The notes below the pieces were generated by a model that searched no databases, was not told the origin of the DNA, and saw only the letters and a program-made list of their open reading frames with translations. Below, piece by piece: positions 1-6,381 of a stretch of DNA of 14,834 bases. Positions within the stretch are counted from its first letter, which is position 1. Each line of letters starts with the position of its first letter. The position numbers were made by a program, and so were the translations under genes. The stretch is taken from NCBI GenBank assembly GCA_018699075.1, contig JABIPV010000143.1, positions 1 through 14,834 on the forward strand. The letters are read 5' to 3'. This DNA comes from Kordiimonadaceae bacterium. Its GTDB lineage: Bacteria; Pseudomonadota; Alphaproteobacteria; Sphingomonadales; Emcibacteraceae.

Positions 1-639
1 CAATTCTATCAAGATCATGATTGGATGCGCGACTTTGGTGAAGGATTCTGTGTTTATAAGCCGCCGATTAACACCAAAACATTAACTTTGGTGGGTGATA
101 AGTCTGATAATGACAATAAGAAAATTGCTCTTAACTGGATCACTCCACATCAAAAATGGGGCATTCATAGTACCTATTCTGAAAACTTGCTTATGCAAAC
201 CTTAAGTCGCGGTGGTCCAATCGTTTGGATCAGTGAAAATGATGCTCAGAAAATTGACGTAGAAGATAATGACTGGGTTGAGTTTTTTAACGCTAACGGT
301 GCCATTGCGGCACGTGTTGTCGTCTCGCAACGTGTGATGGACGGGATGTGCATGATGTATCATGCTCAAGAAAAGATCATCAACACCCCTGCAGCAGAAA
401 CAACCGGCAAGCGCGGCGGTATTCATAACTCGGTTACACGTGCGGTTGTTAAACCAACTCACATGATCGGTGGATATGCGCAACTGTCTTATGGCTTTAA
501 CTATTACGGAACGGTTGGCTCTAACCGCGATGAATTTGTTCTGGTTCGTAAAATGAACAAAATCGATTGGATGGAAGAACAAGCCTGCGATTCAGAAGTT
601 GATGCAAAAGGCCTGTTAAATCACGAGGAGTTAGCATAA
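1..639 (+). CDS. narG: Respiratory nitrate reductase alpha subunit (C-terminal part)
   Basis: This is the last 212 codons of NarG, open at the left edge of the window. NarG is the catalytic subunit of the membrane-bound quinol:nitrate oxidoreductase; it carries bis-MGD molybdenum and one [4Fe-4S] cluster and reduces nitrate to nitrite on the cytoplasmic face. The visible part is the molybdopterin-dinucleotide-binding domain. Strong family signatures include TPHQKWGIHSTYS, LSRGGPIVW, DNDWVE, VVSQRV, MMYHAQE, RGGIHNSVTR, KPTHMIGGYAQL and FNYYGTVGSNRDEF. E. coli NarG is about 1,250 residues, so roughly the final sixth is present. Its stop overlaps the narH start by one base (TAATG), which implies translational coupling. 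The active-site Asp and the FS0 cluster lie upstream of the window and cannot be checked. The promoter is also outside. Confidence 0.97.
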   Translation, partial: QFYQDHDWMRDFGEGFCVYKPPINTKTLTLVGDKSDNDNKKIALNWITPHQKWGIHSTYSENLLMQTLSRGGPIVWISENDAQKIDVEDNDWVEFFNANGAIAARVVVSQRVMDGMCMMYHAQEKIINTPAAETTGKRGGIHNSVTRAVVKPTHMIGGYAQLSYGFNYYGTVGSNRDEFVLVRKMNKIDWMEEQACDSEVDAKGLLNHEELA

Positions 640-2192
640 TGAAAATACGTGCTCAAATTGGAATGGTGCTAAACCTAGATAAATGTATTGGCTGTCATAC
701 GTGTTCTGTTACATGTAAAAATGTATGGACATCGCGCGAAGGCGTGGAATATGCATGGTTCAATAATGTTGAAACTAAACCTGGTATCGGTTACCCCCGC
801 GATTGGGAAAACCAAAATAAATGGAATGGCGGCTGGGTTCGCTTAGGAAACGGAAAAATTAAACCAAAACTTGGTGGTAAATTCCGAATTCTTTCGAAAA
901 TCTTTGCCAATCCTGATCTTCCTGAAATTGATGATTATTATGAACCTTTCACATTTGAATATGAAAGACTCCAAAAATCACCAGAGGTTAAAACACCTCC
1001 TACTGCCCGCATGCATTCTGTGATCACGGGTGAGAAAATGGAAAAAGCCGAATGGGGCCCTAACTGGGAAGAAATTCTTGGTGGCGAGTTTTCAAAACGT
1101 TCTAAAGATTATAACTTTAAAGACGTTGAGAAAGAAATGTACGGCCAGTTCGATAATACATTTATGATGTATTTACCGCGCCTTTGCGAACATTGCTTAA
1201 ACCCAACCTGTGCGGCCGCCTGTCCAAGTGGTGCAATCTATAAACGCGAAGAAGACGGTGTCGTACTTATTGATCAAGACAAATGTCGCGGATGGCGCAT
1301 GTGCGTTAGTGGTTGTCCTTATAAAAAGATCTACTTCAACTGGAGCAGTGGTAAATCAGAAAAATGTACTCTGTGTTATCCGCGCCTTGAAGCGGGTGAA
1401 CCAACCGTTTGTTCTGAAACATGTGTAGGACGTATCCGCTATTTAGGTGTTCTACTTTATGATGCGGACCGTATCGAAGCGGCCGCATCGGTTGAAAACG
1501 AAGAAGATCTATACCAAGCACAGCTTGATATTTTCTTTGATCCGCACGATCCGGAAGTTATCGCCCAAGCGAAAAAAGATGGTATTCCTGATAGCTGGAT
1601 GGCTGCGGCACAAAATAGCCCAGTCTATAAAATGGCAATGGACTGGAAAATCGCCTTCCCACTTCATCCTGAATATAGAACACTGCCAATGGTATGGTAT
1701 ATTCCGCCATTATCCCCCGTTCAAAGTGCGATGGAAGAAGGTAAATTATCCAGAAGCGGCGTCATTCCAAATACCGAAGACCTACGTATTCCGGTTAAAT
1801 ACCTTGCCAACATGCTTACAGCTGGTAAAGAACAGCCGGTTGAGTTTGCCTTACAGAGAATGATGGCCATGCGGGAATATATGCGTGAAAAAACCATCAC
1901 TGGTGCACATAACACAGATATTCTTGATGCTGTTGATATGGACGAATTAACCATTGATGATATGTACCGCATTATGGCGCTTGCAAATTATGAAGACCGA
2001 TTTGTCATTCCGACAAATCACCGTGAATATGCAGGTGAAACACCGTTTGATAATGAAATTGCCTTTGAAACACGCTCTTCTTGTGGTTTCAGCTTTGGTA
2101 ATGGATGTTCAGGTGGTGACAGTCGGACCAATTTATTTGGTGCCTCAACCCATAAAAATACCATGAGTGGTAAAGTAGGGAGCTCATCATGA
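639..2192 (+). CDS. narH: Respiratory nitrate reductase beta subunit, iron-sulfur electron-transfer protein
   Basis: Complete NarH, 517 residues (E. coli NarH is 512). It passes electrons from the NarI hemes to NarG through three [4Fe-4S] clusters and one [3Fe-4S] cluster. All cysteine ligands are visible: C16, C19, C22, C26; C183, C186, C191, C195; C216, C222, C226; and C243, C246, C258, C262. Trp219 in CRGWRMC replaces one cysteine, as in known NarH, and this creates the [3Fe-4S] site. Further signatures are GCPYKKIYFNW, CYPRLEAGEP and CVGRIRYLGVLLYDAD. The C-terminal tail has a Gly/Ser/Asn-rich patch with two more cysteines (C482 and C490, in CGFSFGNGCSGG). The start overlaps the narG stop (TAATG) and the end overlaps the narJ start (ATGA), so all subunits are probably made from one transcript. 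No signal peptide is expected; the subunit faces the cytoplasm. Confidence 0.98.
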   Translation: MKIRAQIGMVLNLDKCIGCHTCSVTCKNVWTSREGVEYAWFNNVETKPGIGYPRDWENQNKWNGGWVRLGNGKIKPKLGGKFRILSKIFANPDLPEIDDYYEPFTFEYERLQKSPEVKTPPTARMHSVITGEKMEKAEWGPNWEEILGGEFSKRSKDYNFKDVEKEMYGQFDNTFMMYLPRLCEHCLNPTCAAACPSGAIYKREEDGVVLIDQDKCRGWRMCVSGCPYKKIYFNWSSGKSEKCTLCYPRLEAGEPTVCSETCVGRIRYLGVLLYDADRIEAAASVENEEDLYQAQLDIFFDPHDPEVIAQAKKDGIPDSWMAAAQNSPVYKMAMDWKIAFPLHPEYRTLPMVWYIPPLSPVQSAMEEGKLSRSGVIPNTEDLRIPVKYLANMLTAGKEQPVEFALQRMMAMREYMREKTITGAHNTDILDAVDMDELTIDDMYRIMALANYEDRFVIPTNHREYAGETPFDNEIAFETRSSCGFSFGNGCSGGDSRTNLFGASTHKNTMSGKVGSSS

Positions 2193-2878
2193 AAACCTTC
2201 AAAATATTAGCACTCTTGCTTGCTTATCCAAAACCAGAACTAATTGACAATATGGCTGATATTAAGGAGGTCCTCAAAACTGAGGCCCTCCTGCCAAAAC
2301 GTCCTTTAAAAAATGTCTTGGCATTCTGTGACTATTTAACACAAAGTGATATCTACGAATTACAAGAAGATTATGTCAATCTTTTTGACCGAGGCCGTAC
2401 ACATTGTCTTCATATGTTTGAACATATCCACGGCGAAAGCCGTGACCGTGGTCAAGCCATGGTCAATTTGGTAGAAAGTTACGCCGAACGTGGATTTTTT
2501 ATGGCGGAAGGTGAACTTCCTGATTATTTGCCATTGTTCCTTGAATTTCTATCAACATGTCCTGCAGGTGAAGCGGTTGAATTCATTGGTGACCCGATAA
2601 ATGTTATCGCCACCATCGGCATTCGATTGAAAAAAAGGGATAGTCTTTACGCTGCCCTTTTCCAAGCAATGGAATCACTTTCAAAAGTGAAGCCGGACCA
2701 GGCCGTTATTGCGGAAGCAAATGCTGCTGAAATTATCGAGCAAACGTTAGACGAATTAGACGAAGAATGGGCAGAAGCAGAAGCATTTGATAATTCTGCT
2801 GACTGCGGATCTTGTGATGTAACAAGTATCGCTGCTCAAAATATTAATCCACCACAGACTTTAAGAGGAGCAAACTAA
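2189..2878 (+). CDS. narJ: Nitrate reductase molybdenum cofactor assembly chaperone NarJ
   Basis: 229 residues (E. coli NarJ is 236). NarJ is a cytoplasmic system-specific chaperone of the TorD/DmsD/NarJ superfamily. It binds apo-NarG, helps insert the molybdenum cofactor and FS0 cluster, and holds NarGH back until it docks on NarI; it is not part of the final enzyme. Family features are the opening FKILALLLAYPKPEL, then EDYVNLFDRGRTHCLHMFEHIHGESRDRGQAM around residues 70-95, and ELPDYLPLFLEFLS around 110-123. The C-terminal third is acidic and less conserved, ending with a short tail that has two close cysteines (CGSCD). The start overlaps the narH stop in ATGA, and the stop overlaps the narI start in TAATG. 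The 5' part of the gene contains a strong hairpin with an internal Shine-Dalgarno match, listed separately. Confidence 0.95.
   Translation: MKTFKILALLLAYPKPELIDNMADIKEVLKTEALLPKRPLKNVLAFCDYLTQSDIYELQEDYVNLFDRGRTHCLHMFEHIHGESRDRGQAMVNLVESYAERGFFMAEGELPDYLPLFLEFLSTCPAGEAVEFIGDPINVIATIGIRLKKRDSLYAALFQAMESLSKVKPDQAVIAEANAAEIIEQTLDELDEEWAEAEAFDNSADCGSCDVTSIAAQNINPPQTLRGAN
2266..2291 (+). other. Intragenic hairpin carrying a perfect anti-SD complement in narJ
   Basis: Inside narJ codons 26-35 there is an inverted repeat: GGAGG-T-CCTCA, a four-base loop AAAC, then TGAGG-C-CCTCC. The stem is ten pairs with one internal T/C mismatch. Just before and within the left arm, positions 2263-2271 read TAAGGAGGT, the full nine-base complement of the conserved 16S rRNA 3' end. 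No start codon lies at a usable distance downstream, so it is not an obvious internal initiation site. It could pause ribosomes or act on mRNA stability, or be chance; the function is unknown. Confidence 0.5.
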
Positions 2879-3579
2879 TGTCTTCAGAAATTTCATCATA
2901 TTTGCACCAATTCTTTTTTGGTATATATCCTTACCTTGCCATAATGGTTATGGTCGGCGTGTCTATTATGAGATACGACCGTGATCAATATACCTGGAAG
3001 GCAGATAGTAGTCAGCTTCTGCGTTCAAAAGGGATGCGTGTCGGCAGCAATTTATTCCATGTGGGAATAATATTACTATTTTTCGGTCACTTAATCGGAC
3101 TGCTTACTCCTGAATCTGTTTACCATCTTGTGATGTCTGCGGGCACTAAACAACTTATGGCCATGGTTGCCGGTGGTATCTTTGGCTCTATATGTTTTGT
3201 CGGCCTAACTATGCTACTTTATAGACGACTATTTGATAAACGGATCAGGGCAACAAGTAGTTTTTCCAATATTGCGTTACTTGTCATCCTTTATGTTCAG
3301 TTGATCTTGGGACTTATTACGATCCCTTATTCAGCACAACATATGGATGGGTCATCAATGATTGCTCTGGCAAACTGGGCGCAACATATCGTGACTTTTA
3401 GAACTGGCGCTGCGGACTTTATTGTTCATGAAGCATGGGTCTTTAAAACTCACCTTGTGCTTGGTCTAACAATATTCCTGGTTTTTCCGTTCACTCGACT
3501 TGTTCATATGCTAAGCGCACCTGTAAAATACTTGTTCCGCACTGGATATCAAATTGTTCGCAGAAGAGGGGGAGCATAA
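2878..3579 (+). CDS. narI: Respiratory nitrate reductase gamma subunit, diheme cytochrome b
   Basis: 233 residues (E. coli NarI is 225). NarI anchors NarGH to the cytoplasmic membrane, oxidises quinol on the periplasmic side and passes electrons through two b hemes to NarH. Five hydrophobic segments are visible, approximately at residues 15-32, 58-78, 90-115, 130-150 and 185-207. The heme ligands match the E. coli spacing exactly: H61 and H71 (E. coli 56 and 66) in FHVGIILLFFGHLIG, and H192 and H210 (E. coli 187 and 205) in KTHLVLGL and RLVHML. The basic C-terminus (VRRRGGA) is cytoplasmic by the positive-inside rule. It starts on the narJ stop (TAATG) and is followed one base later by the next gene, whose ribosome binding site lies within the last narI codons. 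Confidence 0.97.
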   Translation: MSSEISSYLHQFFFGIYPYLAIMVMVGVSIMRYDRDQYTWKADSSQLLRSKGMRVGSNLFHVGIILLFFGHLIGLLTPESVYHLVMSAGTKQLMAMVAGGIFGSICFVGLTMLLYRRLFDKRIRATSSFSNIALLVILYVQLILGLITIPYSAQHMDGSSMIALANWAQHIVTFRTGAADFIVHEAWVFKTHLVLGLTIFLVFPFTRLVHMLSAPVKYLFRTGYQIVRRRGGA

Positions 3580-3580
3580 T

Positions 3581-4027
3581 ATGCCCGTAATTGTAAACAA
3601 TACTGAGATTACAGATGACCAAGTTCATTTGGAAATGCAGCATCATCCTGCACCGACCGTTGAGGACGCAAAGCAGGAAGCCGCCCGTGCATTAATCATC
3701 CGGCAGCTTCTTCTTGAAGCGGCAGCAAATCAAGACATAATTACAGAAGAGGTTATTCAAGAAATTGACAATGAAAAAGAGGAAATCATCATTGAAACCT
3801 TACTGGATGAAGTGATTAATGTACCCACCGCAGATGACGAAACATGTCAGCGTTATTATGATCAGCATACATCTAAATTTGTTGATAAAAAAACGGGCGC
3901 TAAACTGCCTTATTCAATGGTTCAAAATCATATAAAAACCTATCTGGAAGACAAAGGACATATGTCCGCATTTAATGCTTATATTGATGACCTTATGGAT
4001 AAAGCCCAGATCGTCACTACTCTCTAA
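3581..4027 (+). CDS. NifM/PpiC-like nar-operon chaperone lacking the parvulin domain
   Basis: 148 residues. The start at 3581 is preferred over an in-frame ATG at 3554 because it is preceded by a purine-rich GAGGGGGAG at 3565-3573 and lies directly after the narI stop; the longer form would overlap narI by 26 bases. The N-terminus (VNNTEITDDQVHLEMQHHP, then AARALIIRQLLLEAA at about 34-48) resembles the helical N-terminal domain of PpiC/NifM-type peptidyl-prolyl isomerases often encoded right after narI in proteobacteria. In those proteins a parvulin domain follows a C-x-R-Y-Y motif. Here CQRYYDQHTSKF (89-100) runs, after a short linker, into what looks like the usual C-terminal helix (PYSMVQNHIKTYLEDKG, 110-126). 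The catalytic domain of about 90-100 residues therefore seems to be absent, with no frameshift evident. No signal peptide is seen. It probably acts as a cytoplasmic holdase for nitrate reductase maturation. The family assignment rests on recalled motifs only. Confidence 0.72.
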   Translation: MPVIVNNTEITDDQVHLEMQHHPAPTVEDAKQEAARALIIRQLLLEAAANQDIITEEVIQEIDNEKEEIIIETLLDEVINVPTADDETCQRYYDQHTSKFVDKKTGAKLPYSMVQNHIKTYLEDKGHMSAFNAYIDDLMDKAQIVTTL

Positions 4028-4051
4028 GGCATGTTAGTATAAACCTTAATA

Positions 4052-4085
4052 TCGAAGAAATAGCCAATTTAGGTTATTTCTTCGA
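4052..4085. terminator. Hairpin between convergent nar operon and carbonic anhydrase, possible bidirectional terminator
   Basis: An 11-base perfect inverted repeat (TCGAAGAAATA at 4052-4062 with TATTTCTTCGA at 4075-4085) extends inward by GCC/GGT, including one G:U pair, to a six-base loop AATTTA. It lies 25 bases past the stop of the nar-operon gene and overlaps the last codons of the convergent carbonic anhydrase gene. The location and stem strength suit a shared terminator, but neither side has a clear uridine run, so termination is likely but not certain. Confidence 0.55.
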
Positions 4086-4719
4086 ACTCCCCCACTTTCA
4101 TATTATATTCACTTAAATTTCCGCTTTTAATATCAAAGTACCAACCGTGCATTTGAAGCTCGCCTTTTTGGATCGCCTTTTTAACCCACGGAAAACTAGC
4201 TAAATTATTCAGTGAAATAAGAATTGCCCGCTTCTCACAAACACATGTTCTAGATGCTTTGCTCATAGAAACTTTTTCAAGGTCCGTAAAACTTGCGGCT
4301 TCTTCAACAATTTTCATCCATGGACGAATGAAGCTGTAACCTTGTGTTTCATCCGTAATAGAATTATCCATCAGCGAACCAATGCCTCCACATCCGCTGT
4401 GTCCCATGATAATGATATGCTCAACATGAAGGTGATTAATGGCATATTCCACTGCCGCACTAGTACCGTGATAAGTACTGTCATCCCCACCCTCTTCAAA
4501 CGGAGGCACGACGTTGGCCACATTGCGGATCATGAAAAGTTCGCCAAGGGCGCTGCGGGTTAAAATCGCCGGATGAACCCGGCTATCACTACAGGCAACC
4601 ATCATCACTTTAGGGTCCTGACGCTTGCCCGCGACTTTTAACCATTCTTTATTATCATCGCCCAGATAGTTGGCCCTAAATTCACGGTACCCTGAAATTA
4701 ATTGATCGTATGCAGCCAT
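4069..4719 (-). CDS. Beta-class carbonic anhydrase
   Basis: 216 residues, a typical length for the family. It interconverts CO2 and bicarbonate in the cytoplasm, supplying bicarbonate for carboxylases and helping pH control. The zinc site is intact: C43 and D45 with R47 in ACSDSRVHP (the Asp-Arg dyad of beta-CAs), and H107 and C110 in GHSGCGG. ELFMIRNVANVVPP (60-73) and GTSAAVEYAINHL (85-97) are also diagnostic. The C-terminal HGWYFDIKSGNL matches the family end. The start at 4719 has only a weak purine stretch upstream. The gene is divergent from the desaturase and shares with it the 141-base region that contains an FNR-like box. It converges on the nar operon with a hairpin across its stop. 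The cluster could fit CO2 handling during respiration at low oxygen, which is inference. Confidence 0.95.
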   Translation of the reverse strand: MAAYDQLISGYREFRANYLGDDNKEWLKVAGKRQDPKVMMVACSDSRVHPAILTRSALGELFMIRNVANVVPPFEEGGDDSTYHGTSAAVEYAINHLHVEHIIIMGHSGCGGIGSLMDNSITDETQGYSFIRPWMKIVEEAASFTDLEKVSMSKASRTCVCEKRAILISLNNLASFPWVKKAIQKGELQMHGWYFDIKSGNLSEYNMKVGEFEEIT

Positions 4720-4780
4720 ATTTTTTATCTTTTTTTGATTTTGTTTTTATTACCTTAAAACAATTTATTACAATTGAATA

Positions 4781-4794
4781 TTGATTTGTGTCAA
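4781..4794. promoter_or_regulatory. FNR/Anr/Dnr-type operator in the divergent carbonic anhydrase-desaturase region
   Basis: The sequence TTGAT-TTGT-GTCAA matches the Crp/Fnr-family consensus TTGAT-N4-ATCAA at nine of ten specified bases, and the GTCAA right half is a common variant in Dnr/Nnr-type sites. It is centred about 73 bases before the desaturase ATG and about 68 bases before the carbonic anhydrase ATG. A TATGAT at 4811-4816 could be the -10 element for the desaturase, which would put the box near -36 to -41, where these activators usually bind. Which gene is controlled, and by which regulator, cannot be told from sequence. Confidence 0.6.
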
Positions 4795-4810
4795 ATTCAT
4801 ACCTAGATAG

Positions 4811-4816
4811 TATGAT
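4811..4816 (+). promoter_or_regulatory. Candidate -10 element for the desaturase gene
   Basis: TATGAT matches five of six bases of the sigma-70 -10 consensus and lies 44 bases before the desaturase start codon. There is no good -35 hexamer at 17 bases, which is common at promoters that depend on an FNR-type activator; the FNR-like box sits just upstream. This is a pattern match only. Confidence 0.35.
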
Positions 4817-4860
4817 AGAAACACATTTAATTATCAAAATGTGCCTTGAAAGTATAAAAT

Positions 4861-5913
4861 ATGCCTGCACCAGAAAATAGTGACGATTTCCAACTTAAGG
4901 AAGCCCGTGGGCTTGTGGCTCATCTTATGCAGCCAAAACCTCATATATATTGGATGGACTTAATTCTAAATGCCATTCTAGGTTGGGGTGGATTTTATCT
5001 TGTCGTCGTCACGCCCGCTTTAAGCACATTAAATATTATCGCTTTTATTATCTCAGCATTTTCACTCTACCGTGTGGCCATTTTCACCCATGAACTGGTA
5101 CATCTTAAAAAAGGCACCTTTAAACTGTTTATTACCTTTTGGAATATCATTGCTGGTTTTCCTCTTTTGATTCCGTCTTTTACTTATCAAGGGGTTCATA
5201 GTGATCACCATCGCCGCGATACGTATGGCACCACAGAAGACGGCGAATATTTACCTTTTGGTGCGGAAGCCGGTTGGAAAATCATTGCTTATGTATTTTT
5301 ATCTTTGGTGCTTCCCTTATTATTCCTTGGTCGTTTTTTAATTTTAACTCCTTTATCATGGATTATTCCGCCTTTAGGTCGCTATGCTTGGGAACGTGCA
5401 TCGTCCCTTACCATTGATCTCGAATACCGCCGACCACCGCCAACTAAACTGGACGGCAAATATTGGCGTCTACAAGAAGTTTGCACCACAGCTTATGCAT
5501 GGGCCGGCGCAACCCTTATTTTCAGTGGCGCTTTACCTTTTAAAGTGGCGATCGTTTGGTACTTAACGACACTGCTGGTTTTCACAATGAACAGCCTGCG
5601 GACCCTAGGGGCGCATGCTTATAGAAACCCGGGTGACGTTAAAATGTCAGTGTCGGATCAATTCCTTGATAGTGTTGATGTAATAGGCGGTGTTTTATCG
5701 CCCTTTTGGGCCCCGGTTGGGTTACGCTTTCACGCGACGCATCATTTATTTCCGCAAATGCCTTATCATTCCCTTGGCACTGCCCATGATTTATTGGTGA
5801 AAGATCTTTCTGATAACACACTTTACTTATCGGCAACGCGCCGAAACCTTTGGCATGCCATATCAACTTTATGGGAAGATTCAGCCCTTAGTCAAAAGAA
5901 ACACTCATCTTAG
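4861..5913 (+). CDS. Membrane fatty acid desaturase family protein
   Basis: 350 residues. Members of this di-iron membrane family introduce double bonds (or hydroxyl groups) into acyl chains using O2 and electrons from a ferredoxin or cytochrome b5-like partner. Three histidine boxes are intact: HELVH at 77-81, HSDHH at 113-117 and HATHH at 291-295. The motif NSLRTLGAHAY (244-254), typical of this bacterial subgroup, is also present. Hydrophobic segments lie at about 35-75, 90-108, 140-172 and 212-245. No fused electron-transfer domain is visible. The ATG at 4861 has a modest GAAAG upstream. It is divergent from the carbonic anhydrase behind a shared FNR-like box, and its stop overlaps the stop of the convergent acetyltransferase by four bases. 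Substrate and position of desaturation are unknown; a carotenoid or lipid hydroxylase role is possible. Confidence 0.87.
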   Translation: MPAPENSDDFQLKEARGLVAHLMQPKPHIYWMDLILNAILGWGGFYLVVVTPALSTLNIIAFIISAFSLYRVAIFTHELVHLKKGTFKLFITFWNIIAGFPLLIPSFTYQGVHSDHHRRDTYGTTEDGEYLPFGAEAGWKIIAYVFLSLVLPLLFLGRFLILTPLSWIIPPLGRYAWERASSLTIDLEYRRPPPTKLDGKYWRLQEVCTTAYAWAGATLIFSGALPFKVAIVWYLTTLLVFTMNSLRTLGAHAYRNPGDVKMSVSDQFLDSVDVIGGVLSPFWAPVGLRFHATHHLFPQMPYHSLGTAHDLLVKDLSDNTLYLSATRRNLWHAISTLWEDSALSQKKHSS

Positions 5914-6371
5914 TCGTTTAGTGGCTTTACCATTATTATGGTATCGTTTTCGAAACCATTTTTTTCATAAAATGCTCTGGCTTGATCATTATTATTAAAC
6001 ACTTCAAGCTGCAAAAGGCGGTGACCCTGTTTTTTGGCCCACGCTTCTGCTTCGTTCATTAACCTACGCCCGACACCTGCCCCTTGTGCTTCTTTGGAAA
6101 CCGCCAGCAAGGGTATTCTTGAGCAGATTTCTTCAGAAATTTCATCTTTGCTTTCAATGACCTGAATGAACTCGAGTGCAACACCGTCTTTTTCAGCTAT
6201 CAATATTATCTGTTTACCTTCTGTGTTATCCAAAGATTCAGTAATATATCTATTTTGAAACTTCGATAATACTTGATCCGTATGCCAATGGAGTTTTGCT
6301 CTTTCGATAAGTGTTGGTGAAAGGCCAAATATAAACGATCTATCACCGTCTGTTGCTTCACGAATATTCAT
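5910..6371 (-). CDS. GNAT family N-acetyltransferase
   Basis: 153 residues, one complete GNAT domain. These enzymes move an acetyl group from acetyl-CoA to an amine on a small molecule or protein. The acetyl-CoA-binding motif A is clear: LLAVSKEAQGAGVGRRLMNEAEAWA (88-112), with the pyrophosphate loop QGAGVG at 96-101. Motif B follows as LEVFNNNDQARAFYEKNGF (122-140), with the usual Tyr. The start ATG at 6371 is ten bases past the stop of the NhaC-family gene and preceded by AGTGAG, so the two are probably co-transcribed. The stop overlaps the end of the convergent desaturase gene by four bases. The acceptor is not predictable. Proximity to amidohydrolases and an amine/amino-acid oxidase suggests an amine-containing substrate, but this is weak inference. 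Confidence 0.88.
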   Translation of the reverse strand: MNIREATDGDRSFIFGLSPTLIERAKLHWHTDQVLSKFQNRYITESLDNTEGKQIILIAEKDGVALEFIQVIESKDEISEEICSRIPLLAVSKEAQGAGVGRRLMNEAEAWAKKQGHRLLQLEVFNNNDQARAFYEKNGFENDTIIMVKPLND

Positions 6372-6381
6372 TTCTCACTGC

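Noticed and set aside
202..582. A 126-codon minus-strand open frame opposite narG
   Set aside because: The opposite strand encodes highly conserved NarG sequence throughout. The antisense product has no family motifs and no good start signal.
3554..3580. An upstream ATG giving the nar-linked small protein nine more residues
   Set aside because: It would overlap narI by 26 bases without a ribosome binding site. The ATG at 3581 is preceded by a strong purine-rich site.
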